A stretch of DNA of 64,000 bases, taken from assembly GCF_001898805.1 (NCBI RefSeq), contig NZ_MKVJ01000014.1, forward strand, positions 104,410-168,409, given 5' to 3'. Within the stretch, counting starts at the first letter, position 1. Each line of letters starts with the position of its first letter. Positions 16,296 through 23,614 of this stretch are shown piece after piece. The position numbers were made by a program, and so were the translations under genes. The stretch is from Leifsonia sp. 71-9. GTDB taxonomy: Bacteria; Actinomycetota; Actinomycetes; Actinomycetales; Microbacteriaceae. The notes below the pieces were generated by a model. It saw nothing but the letters and a program-made list of their open reading frames with translations. It did no database searches and was not told where the DNA came from.

Positions 16296-16367
16296 AAAGA
16301 ATCAAACGATTCCCGTCCGCCCAGACAGGCTCCCTAGGATCGATACGGACCTGAAATGGGAGGCACT

Positions 16368-17576
16368 GTGGCCGAAAGAACCGAAGTCGTTTTCGTCGAC
16401 GGAGTCCGGACTCCGTTCGGACGGGCCGGCGAAAAAGGGCAGTACTGGAACACCCGGGCGGACGACCTGGTCGTCAAGGCGATCATCGGCCTGCTCGAGC
16501 GCAATCCGAACGTGCCCAAGGACCGCATCGACGACGTGGCGATCGCCGCGACGACCCAGCAGGGCGACCAGGGCCTGACCCTCGGCCGCACGGCGGCACT
16601 GCTCGCCGGACTGCCGAAGTCCGTCCCCGGCTTCGCCATCGACCGGATGTGCGCGGGTGCGATGACGAGCGTCACCACCCTCGGCTCCGGCATCGCCTTC
16701 GGCGCCTACGACCTCGCGATCGCGGGCGGCGTCGAGCACATGGGCCGGCACCCGATGGGCTTCGGGGCCGACCCGAACCCCCGCTTCCTCACGGAGCGCC
16801 TGGTCGGCGAGGACGCCCTCAACATGGGCAGCACCGCCGAGCGCATCCACGACCGCTTCCCCGCGCTCACCAAGGAGCGCTCCGACCGCTTCGCGATGCG
16901 CAGCCAGCAGAAGACCGCAGCGGCCTACGAGAACGGCAAGCTGCAGCCCGACCTCGTCCCGGTCGCGATCCGCTCCGAGTCGGGCTGGGGACTCGCCACC
17001 CGCGACGAGGGCATGCGCCCGGAGACGAACATGGAGTCGCTCGCGACCCTGCGCACGCCGTTCCGGCCGCACGGCCGCGTCTCGGCGGGCAACTCGTCGC
17101 CGCTGACCGACGGCGCGACCGCGAGCCTGCTCGCCTCGGCCGACGCGGTGAAGGAGTTCGGCCTCACCCCGAAGATGCGCATGGTGAGCTTCGCGTTCGC
17201 CGGCGTCGAGCCCGAGATCATGGGCCTCGGCCCGGTCCCCTCGACCGAGAAGGCCCTGCGCAAGGCCGGCCTCTCGATCGACGACATCGGCCTGTTCGAG
17301 CTGAACGAGGCGTTCGCCATCCAGGTGCTCTCGTTCCTCGACCACTTCGGCATCGACGACGACGACCCGCGGGTCAACAAGTGGGGCGGCGCCATCGCGA
17401 TCGGCCACCCGCTCGCCGCCAGCGGCGTCCGCCTGATGATCCAGCTCGCCCGCCAGTTCGAGGAGCACCCGGAGGTCCGCTACGGCGTGACCGCCATGTG
17501 CGTCGGCCTCGGCCAGGGCGGCACGGTCATCTGGGAGAACCCGAACTTCGACAAGCGCGCTGCACGGAAGGCCTGA
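16368..17576 (+). CDS. fadA: Acetyl-CoA C-acyltransferase (thiolase), FadA-type
   Basis: The 402-residue thiolase carries the acyl-accepting Cys95 in DRMCAGAM, the histidine in GGAIAIGHPLAASGVR and the second cysteine in AMCVGLGQGG. It performs the last, thiolytic step of beta-oxidation (or the reverse reaction). The partner fadB gene starts 6 bp after its stop. I chose GTG at 16368 because GGGAGG lies 4 bp upstream; an in-frame ATG at 16356 lies before that site. The unit ends at a bidirectional terminator shared with the tetR gene. Confidence 0.9.
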   Translation: MAERTEVVFVDGVRTPFGRAGEKGQYWNTRADDLVVKAIIGLLERNPNVPKDRIDDVAIAATTQQGDQGLTLGRTAALLAGLPKSVPGFAIDRMCAGAMTSVTTLGSGIAFGAYDLAIAGGVEHMGRHPMGFGADPNPRFLTERLVGEDALNMGSTAERIHDRFPALTKERSDRFAMRSQQKTAAAYENGKLQPDLVPVAIRSESGWGLATRDEGMRPETNMESLATLRTPFRPHGRVSAGNSSPLTDGATASLLASADAVKEFGLTPKMRMVSFAFAGVEPEIMGLGPVPSTEKALRKAGLSIDDIGLFELNEAFAIQVLSFLDHFGIDDDDPRVNKWGGAIAIGHPLAASGVRLMIQLARQFEEHPEVRYGVTAMCVGLGQGGTVIWENPNFDKRAARKA

Positions 17577-17582
17577 GAACGA

Positions 17583-19721
17583 GTGACCGACTACACCACG
17601 ATCGACTTCTCCCCGCTCGTCGACCTCTCCTCCGACGAGGTCGTGACCCACTCCCCCGTGAAGGACGTGCCGCTGCCCAGCGGCAAGACCCTCGCGCTGG
17701 TCACGCTCGACAACGGGCGTGACCACACGCGGCCGAACACGATGGGGCCCGCCACGCTCCTCGAGCTCGGGAAGACCTTCGACGCACTGACCGAGCGGGC
17801 CAAGCGCGGCGAGATCGACGCCGTCGCCGTCACCGGCAAGCCGTTCATCCTCGCCGCCGGGGCCGACCTCAGCCGGGTCGGCGACATCCCGAGCGTCGAG
17901 GTGGCGAAGCTGCTCCCCCAGCTCGGCCACTACGTGCTCGGCAAGCAGGCGACGTTCGGCGTGCCGTCCTTCGTCTTCACGAACGGCCTCGCGCTCGGCG
18001 GCGGTGTGGAGATCGGCCTCAACGCCGACTACCGCACCATCGACCGCAACGCCGCCGCGTTCGCCCTGCCCGAGGTCTTCCTGGGCCTCATCCCGGGCTG
18101 GGGCGGCGCGACCATCCTCCCGAACCTCATCGGCATCGAGAACGCCCTCAAGGTGATCATCGAGAACCCGCTGAAGCAGAACCGGATGCTGAAGCCGCAG
18201 GAGGTCTTCGACCTCGGCATCGCCGACGCCATCTTCGACTCGGCGAACTTCCTCGAGGACTCGCTGGTCTGGGCCGACAAGGTGCTCACCGGCCAGGTCG
18301 AGGTCAAGCGTCCCAACGTGCCGGGCAAGGTCGAGCGCATGGTCAAGTGGGATGCCGCCCTCGGCATCGCGCGCAAGATGCTCGAGAGCCGCATCGGCAC
18401 CGTCCCGAAGTCGCCCTACAAGGCGCTCGAGCTGCTCAAGGCCGCCAAGTCGAACGACCGCGCCGCCGGCTTCCAGCTCGAGGACGACGCGCTGGCCGAG
18501 CTCATCTCGGGCGACCAGTTCCAGGCCAGCATCTACGCCTTCAACCTGGTGCAGAAGCGGGCCAAGCGCCCCGCCGGCGCCCCGGACAAGAAGCTCGCGA
18601 AGAAGGTCACCAAGATCGGCGTCATCGGCGCCGGCTACATGGCGAGCCAGTTCGCGCTGCTGTTCGTCCGCCGTCTGCGCGTGCCCGTGGTCATCACCGA
18701 CCTCGACCAGGCGCACGTCGACAAGGGCGTGGCGTACATCCACGACGAGATCGGCAAGCTGCAGGAGAAGGGCCGCATCTCGCCCGACGAGTCCAACCGG
18801 CTGCGCGCGCTCGTCACCGGCACGACGGACAAGGCGGACTTCGCGGACTGCGACTGGGTCATCGAGGCCGTCTTCGAGGAGCTCACGGTCAAGCAGAACG
18901 TGTTCGAGGAGGTCGAGCAGTACCTCTCCGACGAGGCCGTCATCGCGACCAACACGTCCTCGCTGTCGGTCGAGCAGATCGGCGCCAAGTTGAAGCACCC
19001 GGAGCGCCTGGTCGGGTTCCACTTCTTCACGCCGGTCGCCGTCATGCCGCTGATCGAGGTCGTCAAGACCCCGCACACCGACGAGGCCACCCTCTCCACC
19101 GCGATGGTCACCGCCGCCGCGCTGAAGAAGAACGCGGTCATCACCGCCGACACCCCCGGGTTCGTCGTCAACCGTATCCTGGCGAAGGTCCTCGGCGAGG
19201 CGATGCACGCCGTCGACGACGGCACCTCGTTCGAGACGGTCGACGAGGCGTTCGCGCCGCTCGGCCTCCCGATGCCGCCCTCGGCCCTGCTCGACCTGGT
19301 CGGGCTCAAGGTCGGCGCGCACGTGCTCGACACCCACCACGCCGCGTTCCCCGAGCGGTTCTACCGCAGCGAGAACCTCCACAAGCTCGCCGAGTACGGC
19401 ACGCTCCTGGAGAAGGACGGCAAGGGCAAGATCAAGGGCCTCGACAAGGGCGCGGCCAAGATCATCGCCGGCGGCAAGAACCCGTGGACGAAGGACGAGA
19501 TCCTCCGCCGACTGGAGGACGGCCTCGCCGACGAGATCCACCGCATGCTGGTCGACGACCACGTGGTCGAGGCGCCGGAGGACATCGACCTCTGCATGAT
19601 CCTCGGAGCGGGCTTCCCGTTCCAGATGGGCGGCATCACGCCGTACCTGGATCGGGTGGGCGCCTCCGAGCGCGTCTTCGGCGACACGTTCCAGCACCCG
19701 CCGGTGAAGGGCGTCGCCTGA
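17583..19721 (+). CDS. fadB: Bifunctional enoyl-CoA hydratase / 3-hydroxyacyl-CoA dehydrogenase
   Basis: The 712-residue protein has an N-terminal crotonase domain with both catalytic glutamates kept (GGGVEIGLNAD and PEVFLGLIPGWGG). A NAD-binding domain follows (IGVIGAGYMASQFALLF, about residue 342 on), then VGFHFFTPVAVMPLIEVV with the catalytic histidine, then C-terminal 3HCDH domains (TPGFVVNRILAKVLGEAM). It carries out the two middle steps of beta-oxidation and partners the thiolase upstream. The start is GTG 6 bp after the fadA stop. The oxyanion text ILAAGADLSRVG is a variant of the usual one but complete. Confidence 0.92.
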   Translation: MTDYTTIDFSPLVDLSSDEVVTHSPVKDVPLPSGKTLALVTLDNGRDHTRPNTMGPATLLELGKTFDALTERAKRGEIDAVAVTGKPFILAAGADLSRVGDIPSVEVAKLLPQLGHYVLGKQATFGVPSFVFTNGLALGGGVEIGLNADYRTIDRNAAAFALPEVFLGLIPGWGGATILPNLIGIENALKVIIENPLKQNRMLKPQEVFDLGIADAIFDSANFLEDSLVWADKVLTGQVEVKRPNVPGKVERMVKWDAALGIARKMLESRIGTVPKSPYKALELLKAAKSNDRAAGFQLEDDALAELISGDQFQASIYAFNLVQKRAKRPAGAPDKKLAKKVTKIGVIGAGYMASQFALLFVRRLRVPVVITDLDQAHVDKGVAYIHDEIGKLQEKGRISPDESNRLRALVTGTTDKADFADCDWVIEAVFEELTVKQNVFEEVEQYLSDEAVIATNTSSLSVEQIGAKLKHPERLVGFHFFTPVAVMPLIEVVKTPHTDEATLSTAMVTAAALKKNAVITADTPGFVVNRILAKVLGEAMHAVDDGTSFETVDEAFAPLGLPMPPSALLDLVGLKVGAHVLDTHHAAFPERFYRSENLHKLAEYGTLLEKDGKGKIKGLDKGAAKIIAGGKNPWTKDEILRRLEDGLADEIHRMLVDDHVVEAPEDIDLCMILGAGFPFQMGGITPYLDRVGASERVFGDTFQHPPVKGVA

Positions 19722-19746
19722 CCCTCGGGATCGGACCGACCCGATC

Positions 19747-19777
19747 GAACGCCCCGCTCGCCGTGAGCGGGGCGTTC
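19747..19777. terminator. Bidirectional terminator between fadB and tetR
   Basis: GAACGCCCCGCTC and GAGCGGGGCGTTC pair perfectly over 13 bp around a 5-bp loop. The hairpin lies between two convergent genes, 25 bp after the fadB stop and 1 bp before the tetR stop. Confidence 0.85.
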
Positions 19778-19778
19778 G

Positions 19779-20372
19779 TCACGTCAGGACGAGGTCGAGG
19801 TAGGAGCGCAGGGTCTTCGCCGCGTCGATGCTCTCCGGGGTGTAGAGCCACTGCAGCTGGATGCCCTCCCACAGGGCGACGATCGTCGCCGCGGCGATCG
19901 CGGGGTCCACACCCTCGCGCAGCCGTCCGGCATCCCGCAGCACCGTGAGCTCGGCGGCGTAGTCGGCGCGGAGCAGGTCGTAGCGGCCGAGGAAGTAGTC
20001 GCGGCCCGGGTGATCGGCGGTGACCGCCTCGGCGGAGAGCACGCTGTAGAGGGCGATCAGTCCCGGGATGTCCTCGTTGCGCTCCGCCTGCGCGACGATG
20101 TGGTCGGCGAACGAGCCGGCGCCGGGCGGCACCGCCGCTCCGCTGCTCAGCTCGTCGCGGCGGGCGAGCACGGCGACGAGGAGGTCGTCCTTGCTCCCGA
20201 AGTGGTACTGGAGGCTGCCGAGACTCATCCCGGCCGCCGCCGCGATCTCCCGTAGGGAGCTGCCGTGGTAGCCGCGGGTGGCGAAGAGACGGTACGCCTC
20301 GTCGACGATCTGCTGCCGACGCTCGGCGGTCTTCGCGTACGGCCCGCGCCGGGTCGGGCTCGCTTCGCCCAC
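19779..20372 (-). CDS. TetR/AcrR-family regulator
   Basis: The 197-residue protein has a TetR helix-turn-helix near its start (RRQQIVDEAYRLFATRGYHG and SLREIAAAAGMSLGSLQYHF) and a helical ligand-binding domain with BetI-like features. I chose GTG at 20372 because AAGGAGGG lies 4 bp upstream; two ATGs at 20399/20402 have no such site. The gene is divergent from the sugar ABC operon (101 bp between starts) and convergent with fadAB. Either could be the target. The divergent arrangement favours the sugar genes. Confidence 0.85.
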   Translation of the reverse strand: MGEASPTRRGPYAKTAERRQQIVDEAYRLFATRGYHGSSLREIAAAAGMSLGSLQYHFGSKDDLLVAVLARRDELSSGAAVPPGAGSFADHIVAQAERNEDIPGLIALYSVLSAEAVTADHPGRDYFLGRYDLLRADYAAELTVLRDAGRLREGVDPAIAAATIVALWEGIQLQWLYTPESIDAAKTLRSYLDLVLT

Positions 20373-20472
20373 GTCGCCCTCCTTCGGGTCGGACCGCATC
20401 AAATTAGGTCACCTGCATTACTTTCGGCTAACGTCGATCGTAACCGATTCCCGCCACGACGAAGTGAAGGAA

Positions 20473-21810
20473 ATGACGGACCTCACACGACGATCCCTGC
20501 TCGGTCTCGGCGCCGCTGCCGCGACCACGGCGCTCCTGTCCGCGTGCTCCACCCCGGGCACGACGTCGGTCAACACCGCCCCGCCCATCCGAGCGGCTGC
20601 CCGCGGCGAGAAGATCACCCTCACCTACTGGGCCTGGCTCAAAGACCTCCAGAAGGTCGCGGACGTGTGGAACGCGTCGCACCCGGACGTCCAGGTGGAG
20701 GCGGTCTGGATCCCCGGAGGCAACGCCGGCGGCTACCAGAAGCTCTACTCGGCCCTCGCCGCCGGCGGCGGCCCGGACCTCGCGCAGATCGAGCTGCGGA
20801 GCGTCCCCGAGTTCATGCTCGTGAACGGCCTCGTCGATCTCGCCCGGTACGGCGCCGCCGACTACGCCACCCGCTACGACCCGACGCTGTGGAGCCAGGT
20901 GAGCTACGTGGGCGGCGTCTACGCCATCCCCCAGGACTCCGGCCCGATGGCGCTCTACTACCGGCCGGATCTGTTCGAGAAGGTCGGCGCGGGCGCACCC
21001 GCCACCTGGGACGAGTGGGCGGAGACGGGCCGGGAGCTGAAGAAGGCCGGGATCTTCATCGACGCCTTCAACTACTCGGACCCGTCGTGGTTCGCGGCGC
21101 TGGCCGGGCAGGCCGGCGCATCCTGGCTGCGTGTGGACGGCGACCGCTGGCTGATCGACATGACCGACGACGCGACGCTGCAGACCGCGCGGTTCTTCGA
21201 CACCGCCATCGACGCCGGCATCCTGCAGACCGGCTACGGCGACTTCTCGACCGGCTGGTTCGCGGCGGCGGCGAAGGGCACGATCGCCGGCTGCGCCAGT
21301 GCGAGCTGGGGCGACGCCCTGCTCCAGGGCGTCTCGGGCGGCGAGGGCAAGTGGCGGGTCGCTCCGCTCCCCCGGTGGGACTCCGGCTACGGCTCCAGTG
21401 CCCTCGGCGGCTCGACCGCCGCAGTGCTCGCGAACAGCAGGCACCCGAAGGAGGCGATGGAGTTCGCCGTCTGGATGACGACCAGCCCGGAGGGGATCGA
21501 CGCGATGATCAAACACTCGGGCATCGGCTGGTCGCCGGACGCCGACTACATCGGGGCCGAGCGCACGAAGCCGTCGGCGTGGTTCGGCGGCCAGAGCTAC
21601 AACGAGGAGGTGTTCCTTCCCGCATCCACGGAGCAGAACCCCGACTGGTCGTGGTGGCCGATCACGCAGCAGTCGTTCAACATCCTGGCGGACGGCTTCC
21701 GCAAGAAGCCGGGCGGCCAGACGCTCGTGGACTCCCTCGCGCAGAGCGAGAAGTCCATCATCGACGCGTTCCGCAAGAAGGGCCTGACGATCGAGAAGGC
21801 CCGCTCGTGA
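20473..21810 (+). CDS. Sugar ABC transporter substrate-binding lipoprotein
   Basis: The 445-residue protein is a cluster B (carbohydrate-type) solute-binding protein. It has twin arginines and a lipobox (TRRSLLGLGAAAATTALLSAC), so it may go out by the Tat path and be lipidated at Cys23. The mature part has TLTYWAWLKDLQKVADVWNA, AAGGGPDLAQIE and AIPQDSGPMALYYRPDLF, typical of the family. It delivers a sugar to the two permeases encoded next, with which it overlaps by 4 bp. The beta-galactosidase at the operon end suggests a beta-galactoside. An AAGG-type ribosome binding site lies just upstream. Confidence 0.92.
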   Translation: MTDLTRRSLLGLGAAAATTALLSACSTPGTTSVNTAPPIRAAARGEKITLTYWAWLKDLQKVADVWNASHPDVQVEAVWIPGGNAGGYQKLYSALAAGGGPDLAQIELRSVPEFMLVNGLVDLARYGAADYATRYDPTLWSQVSYVGGVYAIPQDSGPMALYYRPDLFEKVGAGAPATWDEWAETGRELKKAGIFIDAFNYSDPSWFAALAGQAGASWLRVDGDRWLIDMTDDATLQTARFFDTAIDAGILQTGYGDFSTGWFAAAAKGTIAGCASASWGDALLQGVSGGEGKWRVAPLPRWDSGYGSSALGGSTAAVLANSRHPKEAMEFAVWMTTSPEGIDAMIKHSGIGWSPDADYIGAERTKPSAWFGGQSYNEEVFLPASTEQNPDWSWWPITQQSFNILADGFRKKPGGQTLVDSLAQSEKSIIDAFRKKGLTIEKARS

Positions 21811-22694
21811 AGGGCACGCGCACGACCTGGGCGCCGTGGACGCTCCTCGCCCCCTTCCTGGCGCTGTTCGTCCTGACCTTCCTGCTGCCCATCGTGGTGG
21901 CGATCGGTTCGAGTTTCACCACGGTCACCCGCTCGGGCGTCTTCGGCGAGAAGGGCGTGACGACCCAGTTCGCGTGGTTCGCGAACTACGCGCAGGCGCT
22001 CGGCAACCCCAACTTCATCGCCTCCATCGGCCGGATGCTGCTCTTCGGCGTCGTGCAGGTCACGGTGATGATCGCGCTCTGCACCGTGCTCGCCCTCCTG
22101 CTGGAGTCGGCCTCCGTCCGCTGGCCCGGGCTGTTCCGCGCGGTGTACTTCCTGCCGTACGGGATCCCGGGCGTCATCGCGACCATCCTGTGGTCGTTCC
22201 TCTACGTGCCGGGGCTGAGCCCGCTGGTCGACCTCGGCTCCGCGTTCGGGCTGCAGCTCGACTTCCTCGGGCCGAACACGGTGCTCTGGTCGATCGCGAA
22301 CATCGTCACGTGGACCTACACCGGCTACAACATGATGATCATCATCGCGCAGCTGAAGTCCATCCCGACCGAGGTGTACGAGGCGGCGAAGGTGGACGGC
22401 GCCGGGCCGTTCCGGGTCGCCCGCAGCATCCAGCTGCCGCTCATCCGGCCCGCGCTGACGCTCACGATCGTGTTCTCCATCATCGGGACGCTGCAGCTCT
22501 TCGCCGAGCCGCAGGTGCTGCAGTCCGTCGCGCCGGCGATCGACAGCGAGTACACCCCCAACCTCAGCGCGTACACGACGGCGTTCGCCTACAACGACTA
22601 CAACGTCGCGGCGGCGCAGTCGGTGCTCATCGCACTCGTGGCCTTCCTGCTATCGTTCGCCTTCCTGCGCCTGTCCAACCGGAGGTCCCGATGA
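21807..22694 (+). CDS. Sugar ABC transporter permease (MalF type)
   Basis: The 295-residue membrane protein has six transmembrane segments. The EAA loop carries YEAAKVDGAGPFRVARSIQLP (about residues 193-213), which docks on the ATPase. The GTG start overlaps the stop of the binding-protein gene (GTGA). It pairs with the next permease. No ATPase gene is present in the operon; actinobacteria often use one shared MsiK-type ATPase for several such importers. Confidence 0.92.
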   Translation: MKGTRTTWAPWTLLAPFLALFVLTFLLPIVVAIGSSFTTVTRSGVFGEKGVTTQFAWFANYAQALGNPNFIASIGRMLLFGVVQVTVMIALCTVLALLLESASVRWPGLFRAVYFLPYGIPGVIATILWSFLYVPGLSPLVDLGSAFGLQLDFLGPNTVLWSIANIVTWTYTGYNMMIIIAQLKSIPTEVYEAAKVDGAGPFRVARSIQLPLIRPALTLTIVFSIIGTLQLFAEPQVLQSVAPAIDSEYTPNLSAYTTAFAYNDYNVAAAQSVLIALVAFLLSFAFLRLSNRRSR

Positions 22695-23614
22695 CGACGA
22701 CCGACACCACCGACCCCACGCCCACGTTCTCCGTCGGCGCGCAGGCACCGCGGTCGGCGCACGACCGCTCGGCCGGGCGCCGGTCCGGCACGCGCATCCT
22801 GGTCACCGCAATTCTCGTCGTGGTCGCGGTGTACTTCCTGGTCCCCGTGTACTGGGTCGTCGTCGCCGCGACCAAGACCACGCAGGATCTGTTCGCGACC
22901 AACGGGTTCGTGTTCTCCGGGAACTTCGCCCTCTGGCACAACCTCGCCGAGGTCCTGAACTTCCAGGACGGCATCTTCCTGCGCTGGTTCCTCAACTCGG
23001 TGCTGTACGCGGGAGTCGGCGCCCTGCTCGCGACCTACTTCGCCGCGGCCGGGGGCTACGCGCTGTCGAAGTACGCGTTCCGGGGGCGCGGCTTCGTCTT
23101 CGGGCTGATCCTGGGCGGCGTGCTCGTCCCCGGCACGGCGACGGCGCTCCCGCTGTTCCTGCTGTTCAGCGAGCTCGGTCTGGCGAACACCTACTGGGCG
23201 GTGCTGCTGCCCTCGCTGGTGTCACCGTTCGGGCTGTTCCTCTGCCGCATCTACGCCGACGCGACGGTGGACACGGCGCTCCTGGAGGCGGCACGGCTCG
23301 ACGGAGCGGGCGAGCTGCGCATCTTCCACACCGTCGGGCTGCGCGTGATGACGCCCGCCCTCGTGACCGTCTTCCTGTTCCAGCTCGTCGGGATCTGGAA
23401 CAACTACTTCCTGCCGCTCGTCATGCTCTCCGACGAGCGGCTGTACCCGATCACGCTGGGCCTGAACTCCTGGCGCTCGCAGACCGACCGCCTGCCGGAG
23501 TTCTACGAGTTGACCACCGGCGGCGTGCTGCTGTCGATCATCCCCCTCGCCATCGCCATGATCGTGCTCCAGCGGTTCTGGCGCGGCGGCCTCACCGAAG
23601 GATCCGTGAAATAG
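22691..23614 (+). CDS. Sugar ABC transporter permease (MalG type)
   Basis: The 307-residue membrane protein has a variable cytoplasmic head of about 35 residues, then six transmembrane segments and the EAA loop LLEAARLDGAGELRIFHTVG. GGAGG lies 5 bp before the ATG, inside the end of the previous gene (4-bp overlap). It is the second subunit of the importer. The lacZ-like start codon overlaps its stop by one base. Confidence 0.92.
   Translation: MTTTDTTDPTPTFSVGAQAPRSAHDRSAGRRSGTRILVTAILVVVAVYFLVPVYWVVVAATKTTQDLFATNGFVFSGNFALWHNLAEVLNFQDGIFLRWFLNSVLYAGVGALLATYFAAAGGYALSKYAFRGRGFVFGLILGGVLVPGTATALPLFLLFSELGLANTYWAVLLPSLVSPFGLFLCRIYADATVDTALLEAARLDGAGELRIFHTVGLRVMTPALVTVFLFQLVGIWNNYFLPLVMLSDERLYPITLGLNSWRSQTDRLPEFYELTTGGVLLSIIPLAIAMIVLQRFWRGGLTEGSVK

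Noticed and set aside
16302-19697. 1131-codon open frame on the minus strand
   Set aside because: It is the antisense shadow of fadA and fadB, which carry full active-site motifs.
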